21,917 bases of DNA from Aquificota bacterium (GTDB lineage: Bacteria > Aquificota > Aquificia > Aquificales > Aquificaceae), in assembly GCA_013153455.1 (NCBI GenBank), contig JAADEK010000046.1, positions 1 through 21,917 on the forward strand, in the 5' to 3' direction. The translations under genes were made by a program, and so were the position numbers. A model generated the notes under the pieces. It saw only the letters and a list, made by a program, of their open reading frames with translations, searched no databases and had not been told where the DNA came from. Positions 7,045 to 15,604 of this stretch are shown here, piece by piece (the stretch's first letter is position 1; every line of letters starts with the position of its first letter).

Positions 7045-8208
7045 TTAAATAATTTTAGGAACTCTGCGGAGTTTATAAAGTTTGTAGTATACACCCCACG
7101 CTTTTTTTATGTAGTGCCCGAGTATGGGTATGGGGATAAGAAGCGCTCTTTTGTCGTCCCTGTATGCGAGTCCCGCTCCCCTTCCTCCCATATCCATGAG
7201 GCATAAGATGTTTATGTGGTCTTTGTAGCTTTTTAGTTTTCCTTTCTTCTTTCCTTCGCGAACCGCTATGTTGTGCGCACTTATGCGTGCCATGACCTCC
7301 GCGAGGTGTCCCTGTTTTGCGCTCCAAGGGGGTCCTTCTACAGCGGAGCTGTCGCCTATGGCGTATATATTATCGGTTCCCTCAACCCTGCAGGTTTCGT
7401 CTATCTTCAGGAAGCCCGCCTCGTTCGTAGGGAGCCCCGACTCCCTGAAGAGCGGAAGCCCCTCCCCCGCGGGGACGAAAACGGTAAGCTCGCTCTCAAG
7501 GAAACTCCCGTCCTCAAAAACTACGCCCTCGGGCGTGAACTCCCTTATCTTCTTTCCCGTTATCTTCTTTACGTTGTATTTCTTAAAGAGTTCATCAAGC
7601 ATCCTCAGGGCTTTTTCCCCGAGTCTCTCACCGGGTTTTGGCATGGGTGCGAAGAAGGTGAGTTCAAACTCATCGCGAAGCGATAATTTTCTTAAATGGT
7701 AATCAACGTTAAAGAGTAGCTCAAAGACGGGACCTCCCCTCACCGCGGTTCTGTCCTTCGGGTTCCCACCGAATCCCATGGCTATCTTCCCTTTTCCTTT
7801 TGATATGAGTCTCAGGAGTCTTTCGCGTATGAGGAGGGCTTCTTCCGGGCTTGCGCATATTGAGAGGGTGTGTTCTAAGCCTTTGTGCTTCTTCTTTCCC
7901 TGACCGAGTGCTACGATGAGGTAATCGTATCGGAGTTTTTTGTTTTCAAGCTCTACGGTGTTCTCTTGGGGGATTATTCGTTTTACCTTTCCGCGGACGA
8001 AACGAACGCCCCAGCGTCTTGAGAACTCATCAAGGGGTATCTTCGCGTCGTCGGGCTTTATCTCACCGGTCGGGACCCATATGGATATGGGGTATACCCA
8101 GAGGTAGGGTTTGTCGCTCACGAGCGTAACGTCGTAGCCCTCTTTTTTCAGGGCTATCGCTGCCTCGGTTCCTCCTATGCCCCCGCCGAGAACGAGCGCT
8201 CTTTTCAT
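7045..8208 (-). CDS. SQR/FCSD-family FAD oxidoreductase with an incomplete cysteine pair
   Basis: This 387-residue flavoprotein has the Rossmann FAD motif VLGGGIGGTEAAIAL (6-20), the second dinucleotide-fold segment YDYLIVALGQG (94-104) and the C-terminal FAD motif NIYAIGDSSAVEGPPWSAKQGH (280-301). It ends in a basic amphipathic tail (YIKKAWGVYYKLYKLRR) typical of monotopic membrane binding, so it likely reduces quinone. Overall it matches sulfide:quinone reductases and flavocytochrome c sulfide dehydrogenases. Those enzymes use two redox cysteines near positions 156-161 and 337-356. Here only Cys336 is in place; the first region reads RTAVRGGPVFELLF with no cysteine. Cys118 and Cys273 are the only others. 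Sulfide oxidation is therefore uncertain. It leads the adaptor/TolC operon, with GGGAGGTAAGAG before its ATG. Confidence 0.8.
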   Translation of the reverse strand: MKRALVLGGGIGGTEAAIALKKEGYDVTLVSDKPYLWVYPISIWVPTGEIKPDDAKIPLDEFSRRWGVRFVRGKVKRIIPQENTVELENKKLRYDYLIVALGQGKKKHKGLEHTLSICASPEEALLIRERLLRLISKGKGKIAMGFGGNPKDRTAVRGGPVFELLFNVDYHLRKLSLRDEFELTFFAPMPKPGERLGEKALRMLDELFKKYNVKKITGKKIREFTPEGVVFEDGSFLESELTVFVPAGEGLPLFRESGLPTNEAGFLKIDETCRVEGTDNIYAIGDSSAVEGPPWSAKQGHLAEVMARISAHNIAVREGKKKGKLKSYKDHINILCLMDMGGRGAGLAYRDDKRALLIPIPILGHYIKKAWGVYYKLYKLRRVPKII

Positions 8209-8229
8209 CTCTTACCTCCCGGTTAGTTA

Positions 8230-8258
8230 ATTCTAACGTTTGGGAAGCGATTTGTCAG
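8230..8258 (-). promoter_or_regulatory. promoter of the flavoprotein-adaptor-TolC operon
   Basis: On the minus strand CTGACA (8258-8253), a 17-base spacer and TAGAAT (8235-8230). The predicted start near 8223 leaves a short leader with the GGGAGG ribosome binding site. The -35 overlaps a possible plus-strand -35, TTGTCA (8252-8257), in front of the RND gene, whose -10 would be the weaker GAGAAT at 8275-8280. Confidence 0.65.
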
Positions 8259-8286
8259 TGAGGGATGCTTGTAGGAGAATGTTCTT

Positions 8287-11200
8287 ATGCAGGAATTCTT
8301 TGTGAGGCGTCCCATCACCACGGTTATGCTTACGCTCGCCTTTATACTCCTCGGGCTTTACTCGGTTCGTTTCATACCCGTTGACCGTCTTCCGGACGTT
8401 GAGTTTCCCGTCGTTTCCGTAAGCACGGTATACCCGGGCGCGGACCCCTACACCGTTGACGCGAACGTCACGAAAGTCCTTGAGGAGGAGATATCAACCG
8501 TCTCGGGTATAGACAGTATATACTCCCGAAGTTTTCCCGGTCTTTCAAAGATAACAATCACGTTCAGTCTTGATAAGGACATAGACGTAGCGTCCCAAGA
8601 GGTGAGGGACGCGGTTCAGAGGGCTATGAGGAGGCTCCCGAGGGAGGCGGAGCCACCGGTTGTGAGGAAGGTTGACACATCGGGCGCTCCCGTTTTGGTC
8701 GTTATCCTCTACACCGAGGGGGGGGATTACCAGAAGCTCGCATACTACGCGGACAAGGTCGTGAAGAGGGAGATAGAGAAGCTCCCGGGGGTGGGTTCGG
8801 TGAGCCTCGGGGGCTTCAGGGATAACGTCCTTTGGGTGAGGCTAAGGACGACGGAGCTTTTCGGTTTTGAGCTTACCCCGCTTGAGGTCCTCTCCGTGAT
8901 AAGGGAAAACCACGCGGAGATTCCCGCGGGGAACGTATACGGAAAGAGGAGGGAATACGTCCTGAGACTTTACGGGAAGTTCAGGACTCCCGAAGAGCTC
9001 TCTGACTTATACCTGAAGCAAAACGTCAGGCTCGGGGACGTTGCGGAGGTTTATTTTGGTGAGGACGAAAGGAGGAGTATATCCCGTTTTAACGGGAAAA
9101 ACTCAATCGCCCTCGTTGTATACAAGCAGGCTAAGGTAAACACCGTTCAGGTCGTTGACAGGATTAAGGAGAAGCTCTCGGAGCTTGAGAAGATACTCCC
9201 CCCCGACCTTTACATAGCTTACAGCTTTGACGCGAGTATATACATAAAGAGGATAGTAAGGGCTGCGGTTGAGGAGATTATCGTAGGGATATTCCTGACC
9301 GCGCTGACGGTTTACGTCTTTTTGGGAAACCTCAGGCTCACGCTCGTTCCCGTTTTCGCCATTCCCGTCGCGCTCCTCGGGACGGTCTTCGTCCTTTACC
9401 TTTTCGGTTTTTCCCTGAATATGCTTACGCTCCTCGCTCTCGCGGTGGCGGTCGGTATCGTTATAGACGACGCCATAGTCGTTATGGAGAGTATACACAG
9501 AAGGAGGGAGGAGGGTCTTCCTCCCTTTCGCGCTGCGGTTGAGGGCACACGCCTCGTTATGTTCGCTCTCCTCGCTTCAACCGCCTCCCTCATAGTCGTC
9601 TTCGTTCCCATACTGTTCTTGAAGGGGGTTCTGGGGAGTTTTTTAAAGAACTTCGCCTTTACGCTTATCGTTTCACTCGCCCTTTCTTACGTCGTCGCGG
9701 TTACATTCACGCCCATGGTAGTCGCGCGTCTAATCTCACAAAGGGCGGGTGAGAACCTCTTTGTCAGACTCTACGCGCGCTTTGAGTCCGTCTTTGAGAA
9801 ACTCCTTGAGTTTTCCTTGAGGAAGAAGCTTCTGGTTTTGTTCCTCGCGTTTTTGAACGTGGGAGCCGGCGTTTTACTCTTTCCCCACGTAAAGAAGGAG
9901 TTCATAACGACGCCCGACGAGGGGAGGTTCATAATAAGGTTCCGCCTGCCCGTCGGCTCTTCCTTTGAGATGGTAAAGGAGAAGAGTCTTGAGATAGAGA
10001 GGATACTCCTTAAGAATCCCTACGTTGAGAAGGTGAGCCTCGTCGCGGGTGAGGGCTTCGGGGGAGCGGGTGTTCACACGGGGACGGTCTTTGTCTATCT
10101 CGTTGACAGGTCAAAAAGACCTCCCCAAAGGGAGGTAATAAGGGACCTAAGAAGGGAGTTCAGAAAGCTCCACGACGTGAAGGTCATCATAGAGCCCCCG
10201 CAAGCGATAGGGACGAGAACGGGAAGGAGCACGGACGTTGAGTATATAGTCAAGGGCTGGGACGTTGAGGAGTTAAAGAGGCTCGCAAAAAAGATGGAGG
10301 AGCATTTTTCAAGGAGCGAATACTTCAGGGACGTTGATACGAATATGGAGCTAAACGCGCCATACGTGAAGGTATTCCTGAAGAGGGAAAACCTCTCGCG
10401 CTACGGGGTGTCCGCCCAAGACGTCGGGCTTACGCTTTCGCTTCTTTTCGGGAAGTTCAGGGTCGGGAGCTACGAGCTCGGTGCGGAAAGCTACGACTTT
10501 TACATAAAGGCTACGGAGGACTTTGTGAGAAACGTTGACAATATAAAAAAGATATACGTAAAGGGAAAAGAGGGTGAGCTCGTCCCACTTGAGGAACTCG
10601 TAAACTACAAGATAGAAGCGGGACCTTTCAGGCTCACGCGCTTCAACCGTCAGTATTCCTTTGTGTTTTACGCAAACGTCAAAGACATAGACCTCGCTAC
10701 CGCGAAAGAGATAATTGAAAAATGGTTAAAGGAAAACTTACCCTTCGGGTATACGTATGAGGCGTCGGGTCAAGTAAGGGAGTATGAGAAGGCTTTTAAG
10801 GGGTTCTTGATTTCATTGGCTCTCGCCCTTGTCGGGGTTTACATGATTCTCGCCTCACTCTTTGAGAGCTTGAAACACCCCTTTACGGTTCTTCTGATGA
10901 TACCCCTTTCCGTTCCGGGGCTTTTCGGGCTTATGTATATAACCGGGACTTCATTGAACATATCCTCATACTTCGGTATCATCTTACTCGTCGGTATAAT
11001 TGTGAGGGACGCGGTTCTCTTCATAGAACGCATAATACAGCTCAGGGAGGAGGGGCTTGACGTTAGGAAGGCTATACTTGAGGCAAGAAGGGAGCGCCTG
11101 AGACCCATACTTATGACGACGATAACAATCATCTCCGCCCTTCTCCCCGTTGCCCTCGGGCTCACCGCGGGCTCAGAATACAGGAAACCCCTCGCGGTGG

Positions 11201-11292
11201 CTGTAATAGGGGGGCTTCTTACGGGGCTCCCGCTCAGTCTTTTCGTCCTTCCCGTTCTTTACGAGATTTTTGAAAGGAGGAGCTTAAAATAA
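8287..11292 (+). CDS. RND-family efflux pump, inner membrane subunit (AcrB/MexF type)
   Basis: A 1001-residue proton-driven exporter. It opens with the usual FFVRRPITTVMLTLAFILLG first transmembrane helix and PVDRLPDVEFPVVSVSTVYPGA, followed by a large periplasmic loop. Transmembrane helices 2-6 lie at about 328-480, with the proton-relay Asp394-Asp395 in GIVIDDAIVVMES of TM4. A second periplasmic loop and helices 8-12 follow (about 835-990). The second half shows the expected EASGQVREYEKAF...LISLALALVGVYMILASLFES repeat. The length is slightly below the typical 1030-1050 but nothing essential is missing. AGGAG lies 9 bases before the ATG. Adaptor and channel are encoded divergently. An inverted repeat inside the gene (10119-10136) is listed separately. 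Substrate unknown; a hydrophobic/amphiphilic exporter (HAE1 type) is more likely than a metal pump. Confidence 0.95.
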   Translation: MQEFFVRRPITTVMLTLAFILLGLYSVRFIPVDRLPDVEFPVVSVSTVYPGADPYTVDANVTKVLEEEISTVSGIDSIYSRSFPGLSKITITFSLDKDIDVASQEVRDAVQRAMRRLPREAEPPVVRKVDTSGAPVLVVILYTEGGDYQKLAYYADKVVKREIEKLPGVGSVSLGGFRDNVLWVRLRTTELFGFELTPLEVLSVIRENHAEIPAGNVYGKRREYVLRLYGKFRTPEELSDLYLKQNVRLGDVAEVYFGEDERRSISRFNGKNSIALVVYKQAKVNTVQVVDRIKEKLSELEKILPPDLYIAYSFDASIYIKRIVRAAVEEIIVGIFLTALTVYVFLGNLRLTLVPVFAIPVALLGTVFVLYLFGFSLNMLTLLALAVAVGIVIDDAIVVMESIHRRREEGLPPFRAAVEGTRLVMFALLASTASLIVVFVPILFLKGVLGSFLKNFAFTLIVSLALSYVVAVTFTPMVVARLISQRAGENLFVRLYARFESVFEKLLEFSLRKKLLVLFLAFLNVGAGVLLFPHVKKEFITTPDEGRFIIRFRLPVGSSFEMVKEKSLEIERILLKNPYVEKVSLVAGEGFGGAGVHTGTVFVYLVDRSKRPPQREVIRDLRREFRKLHDVKVIIEPPQAIGTRTGRSTDVEYIVKGWDVEELKRLAKKMEEHFSRSEYFRDVDTNMELNAPYVKVFLKRENLSRYGVSAQDVGLTLSLLFGKFRVGSYELGAESYDFYIKATEDFVRNVDNIKKIYVKGKEGELVPLEELVNYKIEAGPFRLTRFNRQYSFVFYANVKDIDLATAKEIIEKWLKENLPFGYTYEASGQVREYEKAFKGFLISLALALVGVYMILASLFESLKHPFTVLLMIPLSVPGLFGLMYITGTSLNISSYFGIILLVGIIVRDAVLFIERIIQLREEGLDVRKAILEARRERLRPILMTTITIISALLPVALGLTAGSEYRKPLAVAVIGGLLTGLPLSLFVLPVLYEIFERRSLK
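10112..10136 (-). terminator. terminator-like hairpin, antisense, inside the RND gene
   Basis: Read on the minus strand, ACCTCCC (10136-10130), a 4-base loop, GGGAGGT (10125-10119), then CTTTTTGA. This is a perfect 7-bp GC-rich stem followed by a T-run, the form of an intrinsic terminator, but in the antisense direction to the pump gene. No minus-strand gene ends here. Confidence 0.5.
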
Positions 11293-11300
11293 TCCTAAAG

Positions 11301-12578
11301 ATGAAGATAGTTGACCTGAGAAAGGAAGGCTGGAAGGAGGACAAAACCCTAAAGGCTCTCATAACGAGGGGGGAGGTTCTTGAGGAGGAATACGAACAAA
11401 GGGTAAAGGAGATACTAAAGGAGGTAAAACTGAGGGGGGATGAAGCCCTCGCTGAGTTCACGAAGAGGTTTGACGGCGTTGAGCTGAGACCCGAAGAGTT
11501 TGAGGTTCCGCTCACGGAGCTTGAAAAAGCCTACGAGGAGATAGAGCCCGAGGTAAGGAAAGCGCTTGAGGTTGCGGAGGAACGCATACGCGTCTTTCAC
11601 GAGAAACAACTTGAAAACTCCTTTTTCAAAGAGGAAGAGGGTATAATCCTGGGGCAGAAGGTTCTACCCCTTGAGAGGGTCGGTGTATACGTCCCCGGAG
11701 GGAAGGCTTCTTACCCCTCAACGGTTCTCATGAACGTGGTTCCCGCGTCCGTCGCGGGCGTTGAGGAGATTATCATGGTCTCCCCGAGACCCAACAAGTA
11801 TACGCTCGCCGCCGCTTTCATAGCGGGGGTGACGAGGGTATTCAGGGTCGGGGGAGCTCAGGCTATAGGCGCCCTCGCATACGGAACGAAGACGATACCG
11901 AAGGTTGACAAGATAGTGGGTCCGGGGAATATATACGTAGCACTTGCTAAGAAGCTTGTTTTCGGAACGGTTGACATAGACATGATAGCGGGACCCTCCG
12001 AGGTTCTCGTGATAGCGGACGAGAGCGCAAACCCAAGATGGGTCGCTTCCGACCTCCTTTCACAAGCGGAGCACGACGAGCTCGCGGCTTCCATCCTAAT
12101 CACACCCTCCGAAGAGCTCGCAAACAGCGTAAAGAGGGAAGTGGAGAATCTCCTCGGGACGCTTGAAAGGAGACAGATAGCGGAGGCTTCCCTTTCACGC
12201 TTCGGGACTATATTCATCGTTCGGGACCTCCATCAGGCTTGTGAGGTTGCGAACTTCATAGCTCCCGAACACCTTGAGGTCTTGACGCGTGAGCCCTTTG
12301 CACTCCTTCCCCTCATAAAGCACGCGGGTGCGGTGTTCCTCGGTCAATACAGCACCGAACCCCTCGGGGACTACGTTCTGGGTCCGAATCACACGCTCCC
12401 GACCGGCGGAACCGCGCGCTTTTTTTCCCCACTCGGCGTTTACGACTTTATAAAGCGCTCATCGGTGATATACGTCTCGCGGGAGGGCTTTTTGCGCGTT
12501 TCGGGATACGCGAGGGCTATCGCCCGCGCGGAGGGGCTCCTTGCTCACGAGCTTGCGGTCAAGGTGAGGGAGGAATGA
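11301..12578 (+). CDS. hisD: histidinol dehydrogenase
   Basis: HisD carries out the last two steps of histidine synthesis, oxidising L-histidinol to histidine with two NAD+ and using a bound zinc. The 425-residue protein has all main signatures: VYVPGGKASYPSTVLMN (about 131-147), GGAQAIGALAYGT, VDKIVGPGNIYVALAKK, DIDMIAGPSEVLVIAD, the zinc-ligand segment LLSQAEHDE, and the catalytic Glu-His in FIAPEHLEV. It begins 8 bases after the RND stop with only a weak ribosome binding site, so its translation may depend on the upstream gene. Its TGA overlaps the next ATG by the ATGA arrangement. No other his gene is nearby; scattered biosynthetic genes are typical of Aquificales. Confidence 0.97.
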   Translation: MKIVDLRKEGWKEDKTLKALITRGEVLEEEYEQRVKEILKEVKLRGDEALAEFTKRFDGVELRPEEFEVPLTELEKAYEEIEPEVRKALEVAEERIRVFHEKQLENSFFKEEEGIILGQKVLPLERVGVYVPGGKASYPSTVLMNVVPASVAGVEEIIMVSPRPNKYTLAAAFIAGVTRVFRVGGAQAIGALAYGTKTIPKVDKIVGPGNIYVALAKKLVFGTVDIDMIAGPSEVLVIADESANPRWVASDLLSQAEHDELAASILITPSEELANSVKREVENLLGTLERRQIAEASLSRFGTIFIVRDLHQACEVANFIAPEHLEVLTREPFALLPLIKHAGAVFLGQYSTEPLGDYVLGPNHTLPTGGTARFFSPLGVYDFIKRSSVIYVSREGFLRVSGYARAIARAEGLLAHELAVKVREE

Positions 12579-13105
12579 GGTATATACTCGCTCTTTTTTT
12601 GGTTCTCGTTTCGTGCGCCCCGAAGGTTTGCCCCCCTCCGGAGGAAGTCCTCGCAAAGGTATCGGGCGATATACCGAGAAACGTAAAGCTCTACGGGCAC
12701 GTGAAGGCTGGGTTTTTGAGGATTCCATTCGCGCTTGAAAAGAGGGGAGAGGAAGAGAGCGTAAGGATAGCCCAACCGGGTGTGAGTATATCCTCCTCTT
12801 CGCTGTGTTTCGGGGGTGCTTGTTTTGAGCTTCCCGTATCGCCCTCGGAACTCATATACGGGCGCTTTGAGGGGGACTTTAAGGTTGTGAAGTGCGACGG
12901 GGAGCTCGTCCTTCGCTCGGAGGACGGGAAGGAGATTGTTATAGAGGGAGGAAAGCTAAAGGCTTTTAAATACAAAGACCTTACGGTCCTTTACGGTGAT
13001 AAATCACCCGAAGGGTTCTACGAGGAGTTAAAGGTAATACTCGGTGATATTAAGTTGAGTATATACGTTGAAGGAGCGGAAAGATGGGAGGTCTTAAGGT
13101 CGTAG
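12575..13105 (+). CDS. uncharacterised lipoprotein
   Basis: I do not recognise this gene with certainty. It encodes 176 residues starting with a short lipoprotein signal, MRYILALFLVLVSC, whose lipobox L-V-S-C puts the lipidated cysteine at 14. The mature part has alternating hydrophobic/charged short strands (KLYGHVKAGFLRIPFALEK, ELIYGRFEGDFKVVK, KLKAFKYKDLTVLYG), suggesting an all-beta fold. The size and strand pattern recall LolB-like outer membrane lipoproteins, but no diagnostic motif is present. It contains two nearby cysteines (SLCFGGACFEL) that could form a disulfide. Translation is coupled to hisD by ATGA, with GGGAGG upstream, and the 3' end overlaps yvcK by 22 bases in another frame. 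Confidence 0.8.
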   Translation: MRYILALFLVLVSCAPKVCPPPEEVLAKVSGDIPRNVKLYGHVKAGFLRIPFALEKRGEEESVRIAQPGVSISSSSLCFGGACFELPVSPSELIYGRFEGDFKVVKCDGELVLRSEDGKEIVIEGGKLKAFKYKDLTVLYGDKSPEGFYEELKVILGDIKLSIYVEGAERWEVLRS

Positions 13106-14070
13106 CCCTCGGAGGGGGGACCGGTCTTTCGTCCCTCCTCAGGGGTTTGAAGGACGAAGTCGGGAAGAGTATATCGGAGCTCTCCGCGGTTGTGACGGTT
13201 GCGGACAGCGGGGGCTCAACGGGTAAGCTCAGGAAGATTTACAATATACCCGCACCGGGCGACATAAGGAACTGTATCGTCGCTCTCTCGGAAGCGGAAG
13301 AGCTGATGAGGGAACTCTTTCAATACAGGTTTAAGGGAGAGGGGATACAGGGGCACGCATTCGGGAACCTGTTTCTGACCGCGCTTACGGATATTACGGG
13401 GAGCTTCCTTGAGGCGGTTCGTCTTACCTCTCGTATACTGAAGACGAAGGGAAGCATCATACCCTCAACGGAAGAAAACGTTAACCTCGTTGCGCGCTTT
13501 GACGACGGGAAGCTCGTAAAGGGTGAGGAGGAGATAACGGAATACGGGAAGAGGGGAAGGAGGATAGAGGAGATATGGCTTGAGCCAAAAGACCCCAAAG
13601 CCCCGAAGGAGGCTGTTGATAAGATTTTGGGGGCGGACGTTATCGTAATAGGTCCGGGGAGCCTCTTTACGAGCATACTCCCCAACTTCCTCGTCCCGGG
13701 GATAAGGGAAGCGGTGAGGAGGAGTAACGCCCTTAAGATTTTCGTCGTCAACGTGATGACCCAACCGGGTGAGACCGACGGACTGAGCGCGAGCGAGCAC
13801 CTTGAGAAGTTCCTCCGCTTTTCGGGCATAGGCTCCGTTGATGCGGTCGTCGTGAACACGCGCATGCCCTCAAACGAGCTTCTTAAGAAATACCTGTCCC
13901 AGAATCAGGAGCCCGTCGTTCCGGACGTCGGGAAGCTCGCAAAGAGGGGCGTTGACGTTTACGCGGAAGACCTCATAGGGGAAGAGGACAACTTCGTTCG
14001 GCACAACCCGAGGAAGTTAACCGCGGTAATCACTAAAATACTTGAGAATGAACTACTTTCTAAGATTTGA
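13084..14070 (+). CDS. yvcK: YvcK-family (gluconeogenesis factor / CofD-like) protein
   Basis: The 328-residue protein belongs to the YvcK branch of the CofD-like family. It shows the glycine-rich N terminus [18 protein letters not shown] (6-23), [15 protein letters not shown] (37-51), the PAPGDIRNC segment (56-64), GHAFGNLFL (91-99), and [20 protein letters not shown] in the C-terminal half. In Bacillus and Mycobacterium, YvcK binds UDP-sugars and supports cell-wall synthesis and growth on gluconeogenic carbon. It is not the F420 enzyme CofD. An autotroph making all sugars by gluconeogenesis would plausibly need it. AAGGAG lies 7 bases before the ATG, which is inside the end of the lipoprotein gene; its own end overlaps nadB. 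Confidence 0.9.
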   Translation: MGGLKVVALGGGTGLSSLLRGLKDEVGKSISELSAVVTVADSGGSTGKLRKIYNIPAPGDIRNCIVALSEAEELMRELFQYRFKGEGIQGHAFGNLFLTALTDITGSFLEAVRLTSRILKTKGSIIPSTEENVNLVARFDDGKLVKGEEEITEYGKRGRRIEEIWLEPKDPKAPKEAVDKILGADVIVIGPGSLFTSILPNFLVPGIREAVRRSNALKIFVVNVMTQPGETDGLSASEHLEKFLRFSGIGSVDAVVVNTRMPSNELLKKYLSQNQEPVVPDVGKLAKRGVDVYAEDLIGEEDNFVRHNPRKLTAVITKILENELLSKI

Positions 14071-15574
14071 TACCTCCCTCCTTCCCCAACGGGAGGCTCA
14101 GGTCCTCGTTGTCGGGAGCGGGATAGCGGGGCTTTCACTCGCGCTTTACCTCAGCGAGCTCGGAATCCGTCCCGTCGTATTGACGAAGGGAGTCCCGAAC
14201 ACTTACTTCTCACAGGGCGGTATAGCCGCACCAGTTTTGCCCGGGGATAGTCCGCGATTGCACTTTTGCGACACGCTTAGGGCGGGAAGACAGCTAAACG
14301 ACGAGCAAAACACACAAATCCTCACAAACGACGCTCTTTCCCGCATAGCGGACCTTGAGCGCTGGGGCGTTGAGTTTGACAAAAGGGACGGCGTATACGA
14401 AACCACGCTTGAGGGGGGACACTCCTTCCCGAGGGTTTTGAAGGTAAAGGACAAAACGGGCGAGGAGATACACAAAAAGCTCCTTTTGCGCGCAAAAGAG
14501 CGCGGTATTCCCATCGTTGAAGGTGAGCTTCACGAGATAATCACGAAGGAGGGAAGGGTTGTAGGTGCACTCGCTCGGATAAACCTCTCACCCACCGTTG
14601 TAAAGACGCGCGCTCTCGTTCTCGCCACGGGGGGAGCATCCTCGTTATACCTTCACTCAACCAATCGGGCGCAGGTCGGGGACGCGATAGGGAGCGCGAT
14701 GAGGGCAGGAGCGAGGGTCCGAAACGCGGAGTTCGTTCAGTTTCACCCCACGCTCCTCAAGGGGACGGACTTTTTGCTTTCCGAAGCGCTGAGGGGGGAG
14801 GGTGCGGTCTTGGTTGACGAGAGGGGTGAGAGGTTCGTTGATGAGCTTCTCCCGAGGGACCTCGTCGCGAGGGCTATATACGGACTTATGAAAGAAGGAA
14901 AGGAGGTCTTTTTAGACCTTTCTCCCGTAGAGAGGAAGGGTATATCGCTTGAGGAGAGGTTCCCGACGATAAGCGCGGAGCTCAAAAGGGCGGGTATTGA
15001 CCCCTCGCGCGTTCCCGTCTCCCCGGGCGCTCACTACTACATAGGCGGTGTTGACACGGACGGGTGGGGAAGGACGACGGTTGAGGGTCTTTACGCGGTC
15101 GGGGAGTGCGCGTGCACCGGTGTCCACGGGGCGAACAGGCTCGCGTCAAACTCACTCCTTGAGGGTATCGTCTTTGCGCACAGAACAGCGATGAGGCTCT
15201 ACTTTGACCTTAAATTCTTAAAAGAACCCTCACGGGTTGTCGTTAAACAAACTGAGGAAGGAAATAAAAAGCCCCGCAAGGGGCTCATCAACGAGTTAAA
15301 GAGGTTGATGTGGGAATACGTGGGTCTTGAGAGGGACGAGGAGGGGCTTTCGTTCGCGGTAAGGAAGCTAAGGGAGTGGTTAAAAGAAGCGAAAAGCTGG
15401 GAAAGGACGCCCGAAAACAGGCGCCTTTACGATGCGCTACTCGTCGCGCTTGTGACCGCGCTGAGCGCGCAAAGGAGGCGCGAAAGCAGGGGTGTTCACT
15501 TCAGGAGGGACTTCCCCCTTGAGAGGGAGGTTTTCTTAAAAGATACGCTGATAAATCCCGAAGAAATCCTGTAA
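14048..15574 (+). CDS. nadB: L-aspartate oxidase
   Basis: NadB oxidises L-aspartate to iminoaspartate with FAD, the first step of de novo NAD synthesis; the product goes to quinolinate synthase NadA. I start at ATG 14048 (508 residues), two codons after an alternative TTG at 14042. Signatures include [19 protein letters not shown] near the N terminus, [37 protein letters not shown], and the C-terminal flavin motif [20 protein letters not shown] followed by [18 protein letters not shown]. The C-terminal helical domain is complete. The first 23 bases overlap yvcK. A hairpin with a reverse-strand T-run (15261-15285) sits between the catalytic and C-terminal parts. nadA and nadC are not in the window. 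Confidence 0.96.
   Translation: MNYFLRFDTSLLPQREAQVLVVGSGIAGLSLALYLSELGIRPVVLTKGVPNTYFSQGGIAAPVLPGDSPRLHFCDTLRAGRQLNDEQNTQILTNDALSRIADLERWGVEFDKRDGVYETTLEGGHSFPRVLKVKDKTGEEIHKKLLLRAKERGIPIVEGELHEIITKEGRVVGALARINLSPTVVKTRALVLATGGASSLYLHSTNRAQVGDAIGSAMRAGARVRNAEFVQFHPTLLKGTDFLLSEALRGEGAVLVDERGERFVDELLPRDLVARAIYGLMKEGKEVFLDLSPVERKGISLEERFPTISAELKRAGIDPSRVPVSPGAHYYIGGVDTDGWGRTTVEGLYAVGECACTGVHGANRLASNSLLEGIVFAHRTAMRLYFDLKFLKEPSRVVVKQTEEGNKKPRKGLINELKRLMWEYVGLERDEEGLSFAVRKLREWLKEAKSWERTPENRRLYDALLVALVTALSAQRRRESRGVHFRRDFPLEREVFLKDTLINPEEIL
15261..15285 (-). terminator. terminator-like hairpin, antisense, inside nadB
   Basis: On the minus strand AGCCCC (15285-15280), loop TTGC, GGGGCT (15275-15270), then TTTTATTTC. 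This is a perfect 6-bp GC-rich stem with a T-run, as in an intrinsic terminator, pointing against nadB. On the plus strand the same bases fold as a stable GCAA-tetraloop hairpin. No minus-strand gene ends here. Confidence 0.55.
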
Positions 15575-15604
15575 AATCATAACTCTCCCGAAGGAGGTGG
15601 AAAG

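Noticed and set aside
7044..7094. Longer GTG start for the efflux adaptor, adding 17 residues
   Set aside because: The ATG at 7043 gives a standard lipoprotein signal; the extension would precede it and lies wholly within the flavoprotein gene.
7045..8208. Calling the flavoprotein a plain sulfide:quinone reductase (sqr)
   Set aside because: The first redox cysteine is not visible at its usual place, so the specific name is not justified.
14042..14047. TTG start for nadB two codons upstream
   Set aside because: ATG 14048 is the more common codon and gives a normal NadB N terminus; the TTG cannot be excluded.
14904..14919. Hairpin AGGTCT/AGACCT in nadB as a sense terminator
   Set aside because: The loop itself is the T-run and the stem is followed only by TTCTCC, so it lacks the terminator layout.
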